Shown: positions 1 to 8,810, numbered from the stretch's first letter. The stretch: 64,000 nt of DNA from Bacillus sp. T33-2 (GCF_002860205.1 NZ_PGVB01000002.1:248001-312000); one strand, 5' to 3'. Numbers and translations are program-made. The notes: generated from the letters alone by a model not told the origin.

Positions 1-254
1 AGGCCAAATTCATATTGAAAATTTCTGAGCGCCCAATATGTTCCCCATCCAAACACACCATCAATCTGGCCATTATAAAAACCGACGTACTGAAGCCTGG
101 CCTGAAGCTCGATGACATCATCACCGACCGCACCCTGCTGAAGGACCTGATTTGTGAATGCCTTGGCCCTGTGTTCTAAGCCACTGGCAGGTACCAGCCC
201 GATTAAAAGGGATATTAACCCAACGATTTTCAAAACCGAATAAAAACTCTTCAT
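1..254 (-). CDS. sleB: Spore cortex-lytic enzyme SleB, N-terminal part
   Basis: Partial gene running off the left edge; the visible 84 codons read from ATG at 254. The first 30 or so residues (MKSFYSVLKIVGLISLLIGL...) are a typical Sec signal peptide. They are followed by the start of a peptidoglycan-binding domain (VIELQARLQYVGFYNGQIDG, then FGWGTYWALRNFQ), which is the SleB arrangement. SleB is a germination-specific lytic transglycosylase that degrades spore cortex peptidoglycan; its catalytic domain lies outside the window. In B. subtilis it is made in the forespore under SigG and sits next to prsW, as here. A GGGGG Shine-Dalgarno lies just upstream. A weak SigG-like promoter (TGAATA at 324-329, AAAAATA at 300-306 on the minus strand) is possible. 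Confidence 0.9.
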   Translation of the reverse strand, partial: MKSFYSVLKIVGLISLLIGLVPASGLEHRAKAFTNQVLQQGAVGDDVIELQARLQYVGFYNGQIDGVFGWGTYWALRNFQYEFG

Positions 255-330
255 TGTTGACAGCAACCCCCACGTTGTTAAACTTTGATAGAATAAGCCT
301 ATTTTTTGTAAAAGAAGAAGTTTTATTCAG

Positions 331-367
331 AAAAAGAAAAAACCCCTCATTTTCGATAAATGAAGAG
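331..367 (-). terminator. Terminator after prsW
   Basis: Ten-pair stem CTCTTCATTT / AAATGAGGGG (two G-U pairs) followed by a T-rich run on the minus strand. It lies directly after the prsW stop codon and before sleB. Confidence 0.75.
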
Positions 368-371
368 TTCG

Positions 372-1043
372 TTAAACAGGGTATTGTTTTTGAAAGTGGC
401 GGGCACTTAATATCCTGGCCATTTTGACTTTTCTCAAGCCAAGCCACCAGAGGAACACCATGAAAGGAACCATTAGCACAAACCAATCCTCTAATGTCAG
501 TAATATATAGTCATAAACTCCGTGCAGCACAATTGGCATCATTAAGGACAACATGATCCATTTCTTCTTTGCCTGCCCAGTAAATTTGCTTTTCCCTAGA
601 TAATAACCCATGATGACCCCAAACAGGGCATGGCTTGAAACCGGCAGCAACGCCCGGCCGATCGCGTATTCGAGACCGTTTCCTACAAGATATAAGATGT
701 TTTCTCCAGTCGCAAAGCCCAGTGAAACGGAAGCCCCATACACAATCCCGTCATATGGCTCATCGAAGGCCACATGCTGGAATACAGCATAAAACAGTAC
801 AAACCACTTAAAAAATTCTTCAAGAAGGCTGACAGATACAAATGCATTCAAAAAGTCTCCGCGAAATATGCCTTCCGCCTGAAAAACATACTGGATGAAC
901 ATGAGCGGAAATACAAGGAGCAAGCCAAGCAAAAAAGTTTTGAACACCATTGGCAACGGCTCTGAGCCGTATTGGTCCTTTAAATAGAAATAACTTAGCA
1001 AAGCAAGTCCGGGGGCCACCCCGGCAGTCACAATCCCCAGCAT
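372..1043 (-). CDS. prsW: Intramembrane protease PrsW (anti-sigma factor site-1 protease)
   Basis: A 223-residue polytopic membrane protein of the PrsW family, which in B. subtilis makes the first cut in the anti-sigma factor RsiW and so activates SigW. Family features are visible: a LEEFFKWF glutamate pair, [21 protein letters not shown] and a late H-x3-G segment ([13 protein letters not shown]), all in or near hydrophobic helices. A longer frame exists upstream, but ATG at 1043 is preceded by AGAGGA at the right distance and matches the family N-terminus ([19 protein letters not shown]). It is next to sleB, as in B. subtilis. Confidence 0.9.
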   Translation of the reverse strand: MLGIVTAGVAPGLALLSYFYLKDQYGSEPLPMVFKTFLLGLLLVFPLMFIQYVFQAEGIFRGDFLNAFVSVSLLEEFFKWFVLFYAVFQHVAFDEPYDGIVYGASVSLGFATGENILYLVGNGLEYAIGRALLPVSSHALFGVIMGYYLGKSKFTGQAKKKWIMLSLMMPIVLHGVYDYILLTLEDWFVLMVPFMVFLWWLGLRKVKMARILSARHFQKQYPV

Positions 1044-1184
1044 AGCTGTCCTCTTTTCACTTCTTTTTATTAATCGTATCACGATATCGGGAGAAATTAA
1101 ATGCATTATCGGTTACTATCTTCCATTTTATTGTAAGCATTATTAATTTCGGTTCTGCATCGTTCCATCATGTAATTTATCCTA

Positions 1185-2150
1185 TTACCGGAAATCGGAT
1201 TGTTCGATTGTTTCTTTCGTGGCCAGGAGGACAGCTAATTTAATCCTGGCTTTTTTGCTGTCGTAATCTTCACCTAAAAGGGCACCTTGCTTTTGTAGAT
1301 CATAGGCACTTCCGTAATAGCCATATGACGGATACACCTTTCCTTCTTCAGCACTGGTAGTGACAATGAGCGCGATATTCATTTCCAGTACCCTTTTTAT
1401 TGCATCCATCATATAAGGAGAAACCTGTCCTCTGCCAACTCCCTCCAGTACAATCCCCTTCGCTCCAGCCCTGATAGACGCTTCAATAAACGTCCCGTCT
1501 GCACCTGTATGGCACTTCACAATATCCACCCTTGGCAAATCAGCTATCGGCTCATAACAGTCCCTTTGAACAGGTTTCTGATAGATGCTTACAATGTCAT
1601 TATCGATAATCCCTAAATAACCATATCCGAAAGATTCGAAGCCTTGGAGGTTTGATGCATGCACTTTCTTGACATATTTTGCTGAATATATTCGTTCGTT
1701 GAATACAACCACGACACCGACACTATGCAGAATGTCATTAACGGCTACATAGATAGAATTTCTTAAATTGGAATAAACGTCTGTTCCGACATCCTGGGGA
1801 GACCGCTGCGAACCTGTCACCACGATCGGTCTGCCATCACTAATTGTGAGATCAAGAAAATAAGCTGTTTCTTCGAGAGTATCTGTTCCATGCGTAACTA
1901 CCACACCGGAGACTGATTCGTCTTGAAGTTCTTTCAAAATCACATCTCTGAGAATAGACATTTTTTCAAAATCTATATGCATACTCGGCAGCTGAAACGC
2001 ATTGACAATTTTCACTTCTATATCATCAGGCAGTTTACAGAGTTCAGCCAGTTCTTCCCCTGTCATGGCTCCAGAAGCCAACAAACCCTTTGATATTTCT
2101 TTGCTCGCGATTGTTCCTCCAGTAGTAATCAACGACACCTTTTTCTTCAA
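1185..2150 (-). CDS. ansA: L-asparaginase
   Basis: 321 residues, a cytoplasmic asparaginase hydrolysing asparagine to aspartate and ammonia. The N-terminal TTGGTIAS motif (residues 9-16) carries the catalytic threonine T13, and VTHGTDTLEET (about 86-95) carries the second Thr-Asp pair. No signal peptide is visible, although the sequence looks closer to the YccC/AnsZ branch than to B. subtilis AnsA, so the gene symbol is by function only. The start codon is TTG, supported by AAGGTGA a few bases upstream. It lies downstream of ypdA, separated by a terminator. Confidence 0.9.
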   Translation of the reverse strand: MKKKVSLITTGGTIASKEISKGLLASGAMTGEELAELCKLPDDIEVKIVNAFQLPSMHIDFEKMSILRDVILKELQDESVSGVVVTHGTDTLEETAYFLDLTISDGRPIVVTGSQRSPQDVGTDVYSNLRNSIYVAVNDILHSVGVVVVFNERIYSAKYVKKVHASNLQGFESFGYGYLGIIDNDIVSIYQKPVQRDCYEPIADLPRVDIVKCHTGADGTFIEASIRAGAKGIVLEGVGRGQVSPYMMDAIKRVLEMNIALIVTTSAEEGKVYPSYGYYGSAYDLQKQGALLGEDYDSKKARIKLAVLLATKETIEQSDFR

Positions 2151-2248
2151 CTATCTCACCTTCCTTATTTCTATTGTACATAAAGCTGCCTATCAATGAC
2201 CAGATATGGCGAAAATCGAAAAGTTGTTTCATACAGAAAAGATGAGAG

Positions 2249-2281
2249 AAAAAAACAAGCAGACTGATATCCAGTCTGCTT
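2249..2281 (-). terminator. Terminator after ypdA
   Basis: Perfect 10-bp inverted repeat AAGCAGACTG / CAGTCTGCTT with a 5-nt loop, followed on the minus strand by GTTTTTTTC. It begins 3 nt after the ypdA stop. Confidence 0.9.
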
Positions 2282-2284
2282 CAT

Positions 2285-3259
2285 CTATCCCTCTCGTTCC
2301 CTTTTCCTGATCGCCTCAGCGATCTGTCCGCCGTGGAACCTTCCGTTCTCGATGAAGATTTCGTTGGCGTTGTTTCCGGCGGCGATGACGCCGGCAATGA
2401 AGATGCCGGTGATATTCGTTTCCATCGTTTCAGGGTCATACGCAGGCCTTCCGGTTTCCTCATCTATCCTCACACCCATTGTTCTGAGAAAATCATGGTC
2501 TGGATGGTATCCGGTCATGGCAAACACAAAATCATTTTTGATTGTTTTCTTCTCCCCATCCTTCTCATATACAAGCTCTTTATCTGTTATTTCGAGAATA
2601 TGGGAATTGAACTCCATCTTTATTTTGCCGTTTCTGGCGAGGGAATCGAACTCCGGCAGAATCCACGGTTTTATGCTTGGGGAATATTCATGGCCGCGGT
2701 AGATGACAGTAACCCTTGTCCCTGCTTTAACAAGCTCGATCGCAGCATCGACACTTGAATTCTTTCCGCCGACCACCGCGACATCCATGTCAAAATACGG
2801 ATGGGCTTCTTTGAAATAGTGCATGACTTTTGGCAGGTCTTCGCCGGGAACATTCATATAGTTGGGTTGGTCGTAATAGCCTGTTGCAATTACACAATAC
2901 CGAGTATTATATTCCTGCTTATCCGTCATAATGTTAAATGTCCCATCTTGAAGTTTTTCTACCCTGAGCACCTTTTCAAAAGGATGTACGCGCAGCTGCT
3001 CCCGTTTTACGACTTCGCGGTAATAGACAAGTGCCTGGTTCCGCTTCGGCTTATGCTCTTCAGTTATAAAAGGCACATTGCCAATTGCGAGTTTTTCAGA
3101 ACTGCTGAAAAAAGTCTGGTGTGTAGGATAATGGTAAATTGCGTTTACAATATTGCCTTTTTCAATAATTAACGGATCCTTGCCGATTTTTTTCAGTGCA
3201 ATGGCGGCTGCCAGCCCACAAGGACCGCCGCCTACTATGATAACTTGTTCTGCCTTCAT
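2285..3259 (-). CDS. ypdA: Bacillithiol disulfide reductase YpdA (Bdr)
   Basis: 324 residues; FAD/NADPH-dependent thioredoxin-reductase-like flavoprotein that regenerates bacillithiol from its disulfide. The first dinucleotide-binding motif is VGGGPCGLAAAI (residues 9-20), and Cys14 within it is the conserved active-site cysteine of YpdA proteins. A second Rossmann motif (VAVVGGKNSSVDAAIEL) lies near the middle and a C-terminal GIFIAGVIAAG motif binds FAD. Good Shine-Dalgarno (TAGGAGTGG). It belongs to the cytosolic redox-buffering system of Firmicutes. Confidence 0.92.
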   Translation of the reverse strand: MKAEQVIIVGGGPCGLAAAIALKKIGKDPLIIEKGNIVNAIYHYPTHQTFFSSSEKLAIGNVPFITEEHKPKRNQALVYYREVVKREQLRVHPFEKVLRVEKLQDGTFNIMTDKQEYNTRYCVIATGYYDQPNYMNVPGEDLPKVMHYFKEAHPYFDMDVAVVGGKNSSVDAAIELVKAGTRVTVIYRGHEYSPSIKPWILPEFDSLARNGKIKMEFNSHILEITDKELVYEKDGEKKTIKNDFVFAMTGYHPDHDFLRTMGVRIDEETGRPAYDPETMETNITGIFIAGVIAAGNNANEIFIENGRFHGGQIAEAIRKREREG

Positions 3260-3310
3260 GTTCCGTCCACTCCTAACAAATCAAAAACAGTTTCATAATA
3301 ATATCGTTTA

Positions 3311-3346
3311 CAAAAAAATCTCCCATCATTAAATGATAGGAGATTT
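3311..3346 (-). terminator. Terminator after gudB
   Basis: Hairpin AAATCTCCTATCATT / AATGATGGGAGATTT followed by a T-run on the minus strand, between gudB and ypdA. Confidence 0.85.
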
Positions 3347-3399
3347 CGCATTTTTATTCAATGCAGAGGACTTACAGCCTCGTGCAGGCCGGCTGTTGA

Positions 3400-4677
3400 T
3401 TAGATCCAGCCTCTGAACCGGCTTGCTTCGGCCATTTTGCGGACGCCAACCATATAGGCAGCAAGCCGCATGTCCACCCGGCGTGTCTGGGCAGTATCGA
3501 AAATGCTGTTAAATGATTTGACCATGACTTTTTCAAGTTTTTCTTCAACTTCTTCTTCGGTCCAGTAGTAACCCTGGTTATTTTGAACCCACTCAAAATA
3601 TGAAACTGTGACTCCGCCTGCTGAAGCCAGAACATCAGGAACAAGCAATATTCCACGTTCTGTAAGGATTTGGGTAGCCTCCAGCGTAGTCGGCCCGTTT
3701 GCAGCCTCCACCACAATGCTGGCACGGATATTATGGGCGTTCTCTTCTGTAATCTGGTTTTCAATTGCTGCAGGAACAAGGATATCAGAATCCAATTCCA
3801 GCAGTTCTTTATTTGTTAATGTATTATTGAACAGCTTTGTCACCGTTCCAAAGCTATCACGGCGGTCTAGCAAATAATCAATGTCCAGGCCATCCGGGTC
3901 ATGTAACGCACCATAAGCATCCGAAATGCCGATTACTTTAGCGCCTGCGTCATGCATGAATTTCGCAAGATAGCTTCCTGCATTGCCGAATCCTTGCACA
4001 ACGACCCGGGCACCAACCAGTTCAATGCCTTTTTTCTTGGCTGCTTCCCTGATACAAATAGTAACCCCTTTTGCCGTCGCAGACTCACGGCCATGTGAAC
4101 CGCCCAGTACGAGCGGTTTTCCGGTAATGAAACCCGGTGAATTAAACTCATCGATCCTGCTGTATTCGTCCATCATCCAAGCCATGATCTGTGAATTGGT
4201 AAAAACATCTGGAGCAGGAATGTCCTTGGTCGGCCCTACAATCTGGCTGATCGCCCTGACATAACCCCTGCTTAAACGTTCAAGCTCGCGGAAAGACATA
4301 TCACGGGGATCACAAACAATGCCGCCTTTACCTCCGCCATAGGGAAGATCCACGATACCACACTTCAAACTCATCCAAATTGACAGCGCCTTTACTTCTT
4401 TCTCTGTAACGCCAGGATGAAATCGTATTCCTCCCTTTGTCGGTCCGACTGCGTCATTGTGCTGAGCCCGGTAGCCAGTAAAAACTTTCACAGAACCGTC
4501 GTCCATCCGGACGGGTATTTTAACTGTCATCATCCTGATTGGCTCTTTTAGCAGCTCATACACTTCTTCCGGATATCCAAGCTTCTCCAAAGCCTTATGA
4601 ATAACGGTCTGCGTAGATCGTAAGACGTCATGCGTGTCTTCTATATTTGCATTTCCATTGCCTTCTGCGGCTACCAT
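3400..4677 (-). CDS. gudB: NAD-dependent glutamate dehydrogenase
   Basis: 425 residues; oxidative deamination of glutamate to 2-oxoglutarate and ammonia, cytosolic hexamer. The segment PYGGGKGGI carries the catalytic lysine region, [14 protein letters not shown] is the NAD-binding Rossmann motif, and the C-terminus ends RFRGWI as in GudB. The three-residue tandem duplication that inactivates GudB in B. subtilis 168 is absent ([15 protein letters not shown] reads straight through), so the enzyme should be active. A longer frame opens upstream, but AGGAGG 7 nt before ATG 4677 fixes the start. It has its own SigA-like promoter and terminator. Confidence 0.93.
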   Translation of the reverse strand: MVAAEGNGNANIEDTHDVLRSTQTVIHKALEKLGYPEEVYELLKEPIRMMTVKIPVRMDDGSVKVFTGYRAQHNDAVGPTKGGIRFHPGVTEKEVKALSIWMSLKCGIVDLPYGGGKGGIVCDPRDMSFRELERLSRGYVRAISQIVGPTKDIPAPDVFTNSQIMAWMMDEYSRIDEFNSPGFITGKPLVLGGSHGRESATAKGVTICIREAAKKKGIELVGARVVVQGFGNAGSYLAKFMHDAGAKVIGISDAYGALHDPDGLDIDYLLDRRDSFGTVTKLFNNTLTNKELLELDSDILVPAAIENQITEENAHNIRASIVVEAANGPTTLEATQILTERGILLVPDVLASAGGVTVSYFEWVQNNQGYYWTEEEVEEKLEKVMVKSFNSIFDTAQTRRVDMRLAAYMVGVRKMAEASRFRGWI

Positions 4678-4727
4678 TCGTAAACCTCCTAAAATACTTT
4701 TGCGGATGTTCGCTGCTTTCATGACAT

Positions 4728-4755
4728 AGTATACACCTTTGTTTGTTTTATGCAA
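4728..4755 (-). promoter_or_regulatory. SigA-type promoter of gudB
   Basis: Minus strand -35 TTGCAT (4750-4755), 16-bp spacer, -10 TATACT (4728-4733), about 50 nt before the gudB ATG. Confidence 0.6.
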
Positions 4756-4794
4756 TATGGAAAAAACACTTTTCCGCATTTTTCGTCTATTTTA

Positions 4795-4808
4795 TGAAAA
4801 CGTTGCCA
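4795..4808 (-). promoter_or_regulatory. cre-like site upstream of gudB promoter
   Basis: Minus-strand TGGCAACGTTTTCA matches the CcpA box TGNAARCGNWWWCA at 13 of 14 positions. It lies about 40 bp upstream of the gudB -35. Carbon control of a catabolic glutamate dehydrogenase would make sense, but the position is inference only. Confidence 0.4.
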
Positions 4809-4891
4809 AAACAAAGAATCAGCGGCTTTTTACTAAGCATGGGGGATGGCCACATTAAAACGCAAACAACCATTTTATTCAGGATCTTCTA

Positions 4892-4916
4892 ATAAAAAAA
4901 GGCGGTGAAACCGCCC
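4892..4916 (-). terminator. Terminator after ypbH
   Basis: GGCGGT-GAA-ACCGCC hairpin followed by a minus-strand T-run, a few bases after the ypbH stop. Confidence 0.85.
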
Positions 4917-4919
4917 TGT

Positions 4920-5501
4920 TTAATGAAAATAATGCACGAGCGTTTCAATCGCCTTGTCTTTAATTATCGTTTTCCCGTATTCAGCCACTCTGTGTATGGT
5001 GAGCAATGAAGGATTCCCGTATTCAGCCAGCAGTGAAACAGTTTTATTGCCTTCCGATGGATCCATATTTTCCATATGGAGAAAATATCGGCCGTTCATG
5101 GAATACAAGCTGCCTCCGTTAACGTTGCTCTCATCCAGGCGTTTGGCCAGTTGGATGACTTCCTCTACGGACGTAAATTCGTACAGGATCTCGTCACAGC
5201 CTTCCACTGTCACCTGCATTTCAATAAATCCATCATCAAACGGTTGATCTCCGCCTTCCTGCTCCTCCATGGTTACAATCATGACCATTCCCTGCGCTTG
5301 AATCGCAAATATTTCAACAGCAACAGAGCCGAAAATCTCAACACCAAACTCTTCACTTGCTTCTAATAACATGTCATGAAAAAGCTGGTGCCATTTCAAA
5401 GAATCCTTCCATATGTCATCTTTTGTCAATCCTCGGTCTGTGAGGTCATCTAAAGTCAGAAAAATTTTGATCTTATTATATGTCAATCGTTCTAAGCGCA
5501 T
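4920..5501 (-). CDS. ypbH: MecA-family adaptor protein YpbH (MecB)
   Basis: 193 residues. The N-terminus MRLERLTYNKIKIFLTLDDL and the C-terminal ILxEYGNPS-like segment (LLAEYGNPSLLTIHRVAEYG) are those of MecA/YpbH adaptors, which deliver substrates to the ClpC-ClpP protease and influence competence and sporulation. ATG 5501 is chosen over upstream Met codons because AGGGGG lies 7 nt before it and it matches the family start. Its position beside gudB matches B. subtilis ypbH. Confidence 0.85.
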   Translation of the reverse strand: MRLERLTYNKIKIFLTLDDLTDRGLTKDDIWKDSLKWHQLFHDMLLEASEEFGVEIFGSVAVEIFAIQAQGMVMIVTMEEQEGGDQPFDDGFIEMQVTVEGCDEILYEFTSVEEVIQLAKRLDESNVNGGSLYSMNGRYFLHMENMDPSEGNKTVSLLAEYGNPSLLTIHRVAEYGKTIIKDKAIETLVHYFH

Positions 5502-5665
5502 TATCATGCCCCCTGCCGTCAACGAAGCTCTTGTTGTAGTGTATGAAAGAGGTGCAGGATGGTGAGTTGTTCAGGAGCGGAAAACACGGTCAATCTTCAC
5601 AAACCCGGTCACTCAGGAACCAATAAACTGAGTGCCTTCATAGCTTGTCCGGGCGGGTGAAGAAT

Positions 5666-6466
5666 TTATTCCTTCCATTTATCTTGGCCACTGCTTTTAT
5701 GTTTGATCGAGATCAAATGAGTCTCAGGTTTTGCGCCAAGCCTAAGCGGCAAGGCGGTTGTTCCATAACCATTACTCACCAGCACCGTCGTGCTGCCAGC
5801 CTGTCTGATTCCGCCTTTCTCGTATGGACCGAATCCGAAAATTCGTATTTGCCCTCCATGAGTGTGTCCGCTTAAGAGAAGCCGGATATGGTGCTCAGGG
5901 GATACCTGCTTTATTATTTGCGGGTTATGGCTCGCAAGGATTTTAAACCCCTGGCTGCCGGCATCCAAAAGGGCCAGATCCAATCTGTCCCTGTATAACG
6001 CGACATCATCCACCCCTATCAACACAAGGATATCTCCCGATTCCGACTCAAACCTGACGGCTGTATTATCAAGTATTTTGACGCCTTTGTTTAACAATAA
6101 TGCGTCCAGTTCATGGGCATCTTCATCATAATCATTATTCCCCCATACGAAATAGACAGGTCCAATCAACCTGAGCTTATCAATATTTTCCTCCACCAAC
6201 TTAAGTTTGACTCCTGTTTCCGTCAGATCGCCCCCGATGACAACGAAGTCTGCTTTTCCTTTGGCCTCGGAGATGATTGTGTCCGATACAGTTCGCCGGT
6301 GGATATCGGAGATAAAAAAAATGTTGACTTCCCCAAAGCTTTCGGGAAAGTCAGGAAAGAATAATTGATGAAATAAAATCCTGTTGGAATGGGCTTCAAT
6401 GTACATATATACAAGCAAGGAAACCGCAAATAATACGATGGTGATAAACGCAATATAGATTGCCAT
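5666..6466 (-). CDS. ypbG: Membrane-anchored calcineurin-like phosphoesterase YpbG
   Basis: 266 residues. An N-terminal hydrophobic segment (about 3-22) anchors the protein. Metallophosphoesterase motifs follow in order: SDIH (D54, H56), GGD (D80), GNND (about 109-112), a later SHNP histidine, and SGHTHGG near the C-terminus. These coordinate a two-metal centre that hydrolyses phosphodiesters or phosphomonoesters; the substrate is unknown. The start is supported by GGGAGGAGG four bases before the ATG. The 143-bp gap to ypbH holds a CACTCAG/CTGAGTG hairpin without a T-run. Confidence 0.85.
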   Translation of the reverse strand: MAIYIAFITIVLFAVSLLVYMYIEAHSNRILFHQLFFPDFPESFGEVNIFFISDIHRRTVSDTIISEAKGKADFVVIGGDLTETGVKLKLVEENIDKLRLIGPVYFVWGNNDYDEDAHELDALLLNKGVKILDNTAVRFESESGDILVLIGVDDVALYRDRLDLALLDAGSQGFKILASHNPQIIKQVSPEHHIRLLLSGHTHGGQIRIFGFGPYEKGGIRQAGSTTVLVSNGYGTTALPLRLGAKPETHLISIKHKSSGQDKWKE

Positions 6467-6493
6467 TTGTCCTCCTCCCGGGAAGGTCGCCTG

Positions 6494-6889
6494 TTATTTA
6501 TTTACCAAATATTTCTTCTCGTTAAAGCCTAGAGAAATAATACCATACAGAAGGGAAAAACCCAAAAAAATAATCATCTGCCATGGGCCTGCCTTAAATA
6601 AGAATAATAAAACTGCCAAAATGCTGATCCAAATAAAAGACACCGGCAGCAGTGCCCCTTGTCTCTTCTTAGATACAAGGCCGGCTGCCCTGATTCCTTC
6701 ACGAATGAGACTACCATAAGCGATCAGTCCGATAATGAAGATGATGGCTGAAACAAAAAAATCAAACGGATCCAGCACCAACTCAACAAAAAATTCACTA
6801 ACATCAAAGGGGTGACTGACTGGAACCCATTCGGTCCATAAATATGTACAAACAAATCCTGAAATAAACCTCACTACATTTCCCAGCAT
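6494..6889 (-). CDS. Small integral membrane protein, unknown
   Basis: 131 residues with about three to four hydrophobic helices (around 48-65, 82-98 and 100-120) and a basic linker SKKRQG. I do not recognise a family. It lies 27 nt upstream of ypbG in the same direction and may be co-transcribed with it. Its Shine-Dalgarno GGGAGGGG is the 3' arm of the preceding hairpin (6891-6924), with the hairpin's T-run forming the spacer to the ATG. Confidence 0.7.
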   Translation of the reverse strand: MLGNVVRFISGFVCTYLWTEWVPVSHPFDVSEFFVELVLDPFDFFVSAIIFIIGLIAYGSLIREGIRAAGLVSKKRQGALLPVSFIWISILAVLLFLFKAGPWQMIIFLGFSLLYGIISLGFNEKKYLVNK

Positions 6890-6890
6890 T

Positions 6891-6924
6891 AAAAAACCCC
6901 TCCCATATCAATGTATGAGAGAGG
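6891..6924 (-). terminator. Terminator after CBS gene, doubling as a ribosome-binding site
   Basis: Minus strand stem CCTCTCTCATA / TATGGGAGGGG, 11 pairs, followed by TTTTTTA and then the ATG at 6889. The 3' arm is a strong Shine-Dalgarno for the next gene. Confidence 0.75.
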
Positions 6925-6949
6925 ACTATTTTTTTACCTATAAAAAACA

Positions 6950-7582
6950 TCAATCTTCATGAATGTCGAGAATCCGGAATCCGGAACCCTCAAGTTTTTG
7001 GATGAACCGTTGGAGATTATCCTTCTTTTCTACTTTCATCACGATCCTGCGTACAAGTTTGTCGGTCTCATCGAAAGTAACCAGAGAGATGATGTGTTCA
7101 TGAAACTGATGTGCGATTTCTGCAAGGCGGGCGATTCTTCCTTCGGTTTCAACCGAGGTGAACGCAATCCGAACCCCTTTCCGCTGCATGCCAAACGCAC
7201 TTTCAAATTGTTCGAGCACATCCGAACGAGTTACCACACCAAGGAACTTCCGGTTTTCGTCCACGACTGCAAGAAGCGGAAAGTCCTTGAGCTCCAGCAA
7301 TGTCGTTTCAAAAATTTCATTTCCCTTTAGGAAACGGTCCTGATACTTTGCGATATCAGTGACAAGTGTTCCCTGCATATATTCATCTTTGTTTTTGTCG
7401 GACGAAAAATATGACTGATATATTCCAAACCGTGTAACAACCCCTATATATTCTTCTCCTTTCAAAATCGGAAGACCGTCAATCTGGTATTCCTCAAGCT
7501 TTTGCAGAGCGGTTTCCAATGTTTCGTCACTCTGGACAGTATAGCACTTGAATTTTGGTATCATTATGCTTTTTACGAACAA
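6950..7582 (-). CDS. Tandem CBS-domain protein
   Basis: 210 residues if translation starts at TTG 7582. That TTG is preceded by AGAGGTGATT at the proper distance, while an upstream ATG in the same frame adds an unlikely hydrophobic N-terminus. Two CBS repeats are seen: residues about 1-60 (VQSDETLETALQKLEEYQIDGLPIL...GVVTR) and about 70-130 (FPLLAVVDENRKFLGVVTRSDVL). They are followed by an ACT-like C-terminal domain (VRIAFTSVETEGRIARLAEIA). CBS pairs bind adenosine nucleotides such as AMP, ATP or c-di-AMP; the ligand here is not known. Confidence 0.8.
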   Translation of the reverse strand: MFVKSIMIPKFKCYTVQSDETLETALQKLEEYQIDGLPILKGEEYIGVVTRFGIYQSYFSSDKNKDEYMQGTLVTDIAKYQDRFLKGNEIFETTLLELKDFPLLAVVDENRKFLGVVTRSDVLEQFESAFGMQRKGVRIAFTSVETEGRIARLAEIAHQFHEHIISLVTFDETDKLVRRIVMKVEKKDNLQRFIQKLEGSGFRILDIHED

Positions 7583-7688
7583 CCCAATCACCTCTGAATA
7601 TAAGAATCTGACAATTATTATATATTTCAAGAACCGTGAAGAAATCCCTGCAATAATGAACAAAAATAACATGAATTATTTATTTTTT

Positions 7689-7696
7689 CATAAAAT
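7689..7696 (+). promoter_or_regulatory. Candidate SigE -10 for cotJ operon
   Basis: CATAAAAT matches the SigE -10 consensus CATACAHT at 7 of 8 positions, about 33 bp before the cotJA start. The -35 is poorly defined. In B. subtilis cotJ is transcribed by SigE. Confidence 0.4.
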
Positions 7697-7728
7697 GAAC
7701 TGACGTCTACTAACAAGGAGGGTTCCCA

Positions 7729-7959
7729 TTGCACACTTTAAGGAAGGTTTACTATCCATATAGAGGTCGTTTCGATCCATGCCGCCCTTTACCGGCAAGA
7801 ACCTATTCTACCCCGCCTAATTTATATATTGGATTCCAGCCACGAAATTTGCCTCAATTCCCGCCCCGGGAAGCATTGAAAAAAGGGACACTTTGGAAGC
7901 CATTTTATGATCCCTGGTATTCACCGTACGAGAATGGAAAGGTGGAGAATCTGTCATGA
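7729..7959 (+). CDS. cotJA: Spore coat-associated protein CotJA
   Basis: 76 residues from a TTG start preceded by AAGGAGGG. Proline- and tyrosine-rich, with YSTPPNLYIGFQPRNLPQF and REALKKGTLWKPFYDPWY, which are the CotJA hallmarks. First gene of a three-gene operon; the stop overlaps the start of cotJB by 4 nt. CotJA is needed for CotJC assembly in the inner coat. This is the only plus-strand operon in this part of the window. Confidence 0.9.
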   Translation: MHTLRKVYYPYRGRFDPCRPLPARTYSTPPNLYIGFQPRNLPQFPPREALKKGTLWKPFYDPWYSPYENGKVENLS

Positions 7960-8216
7960 AGCAGCTGCCGCAGGAATTTTATGAACTGATGGAACAGCTC
8001 CAGTCTGTGGATTTCGTTCTTGTGGAATTGCAGCTATATCTTGACACACATCCAGATGATGGGGGGGCCATCAATCAATTCAACCATTATGCAAGAGAGC
8101 GGAAACGTTTAAAAAAAGTCATTGAAACGAATTATGGTCCGCTTATGCAATTTGGAAACAGCTATTCGGGATATCCGTGGAACTGGAACGATGCTCCCTG
8201 GCCTTGGCAGCTTTAA
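7956..8216 (+). CDS. cotJB: Spore coat protein CotJB
   Basis: 86 residues, small and mostly helical, translationally coupled to cotJA (ATGA overlap). Ends in a Trp/Pro-rich tail (YPWNWNDAPWPWQL) typical of CotJB. Works with CotJA and CotJC in the spore coat. Confidence 0.9.
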   Translation: MKQLPQEFYELMEQLQSVDFVLVELQLYLDTHPDDGGAINQFNHYARERKRLKKVIETNYGPLMQFGNSYSGYPWNWNDAPWPWQL

Positions 8217-8240
8217 TCTGGAATTGGAGGGAAGAACAGA

Positions 8241-8810
8241 ATGTGGGTTTATGAAAAAAAACTACAGTACCCGGTAAGAGTCAGTACATGTAATCCGCGC
8301 CTTGCAAAATACTTGATCGAACAATACGGGGGTGCTGACGGGGAGCTTGCAGCGGCCCTCAGATATTTAAATCAGCGTTACACACTGCCTGATAAGGTAA
8401 TTGGTTTATTGACCGACATAGGGACTGAAGAATTTGCCCATCTGGAAATGATTGCAACAATGGTCTACAAGCTTGTAAAGGACGCTACTCCGGCACAGCT
8501 GAAAGAAGCGGGGCTCGGGGACCACTATGCCGACCATGATAAAGCACTTTTTTACCATAACGCAGCAGGCGTACCATTCACCGCGACATATATCCAGGCC
8601 AAAGGTGACCCGATCGCAGACTTATATGAGGATATCGCCGCAGAAGAAAAAGCCAGGGCCACCTATCAATGGATAATCAATCTAAGCGATGACCCTGACT
8701 TGAATGACGGCCTCAGGTTCCTGAGGGAGCGGGAGATCGTCCATTCCCAGCGCTTCAGGGAGGCAGTTGAAATTTTAAAAGGGGAACAAGGGAAAAAACA
8801 ATTTTTTTAA
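8241..8810 (+). CDS. cotJC: Spore coat manganese catalase-like protein CotJC
   Basis: 189 residues, the full family length. A ferritin-like four-helix bundle of the manganese catalase family: metal-ligand glutamates and histidines sit in GTEEFAHLEMI (about 67-77) and EDIAAEEKARATYQ plus EREIVHSQRF (about 132-170). Shine-Dalgarno TTGGAGGG precedes the ATG. Probably protects spores against peroxide. Confidence 0.92.
   Translation: MWVYEKKLQYPVRVSTCNPRLAKYLIEQYGGADGELAAALRYLNQRYTLPDKVIGLLTDIGTEEFAHLEMIATMVYKLVKDATPAQLKEAGLGDHYADHDKALFYHNAAGVPFTATYIQAKGDPIADLYEDIAAEEKARATYQWIINLSDDPDLNDGLRFLREREIVHSQRFREAVEILKGEQGKKQFF

Noticed and set aside
121-486. Open frame on the minus strand of 121 codons over the sleB start
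   Set aside because: It overlaps the sleB signal-peptide region and the prsW terminator; the true frame there is sleB.
3372-3779. 135-codon minus-strand frame over gudB
   Set aside because: Out of frame with gudB, which is conserved throughout.
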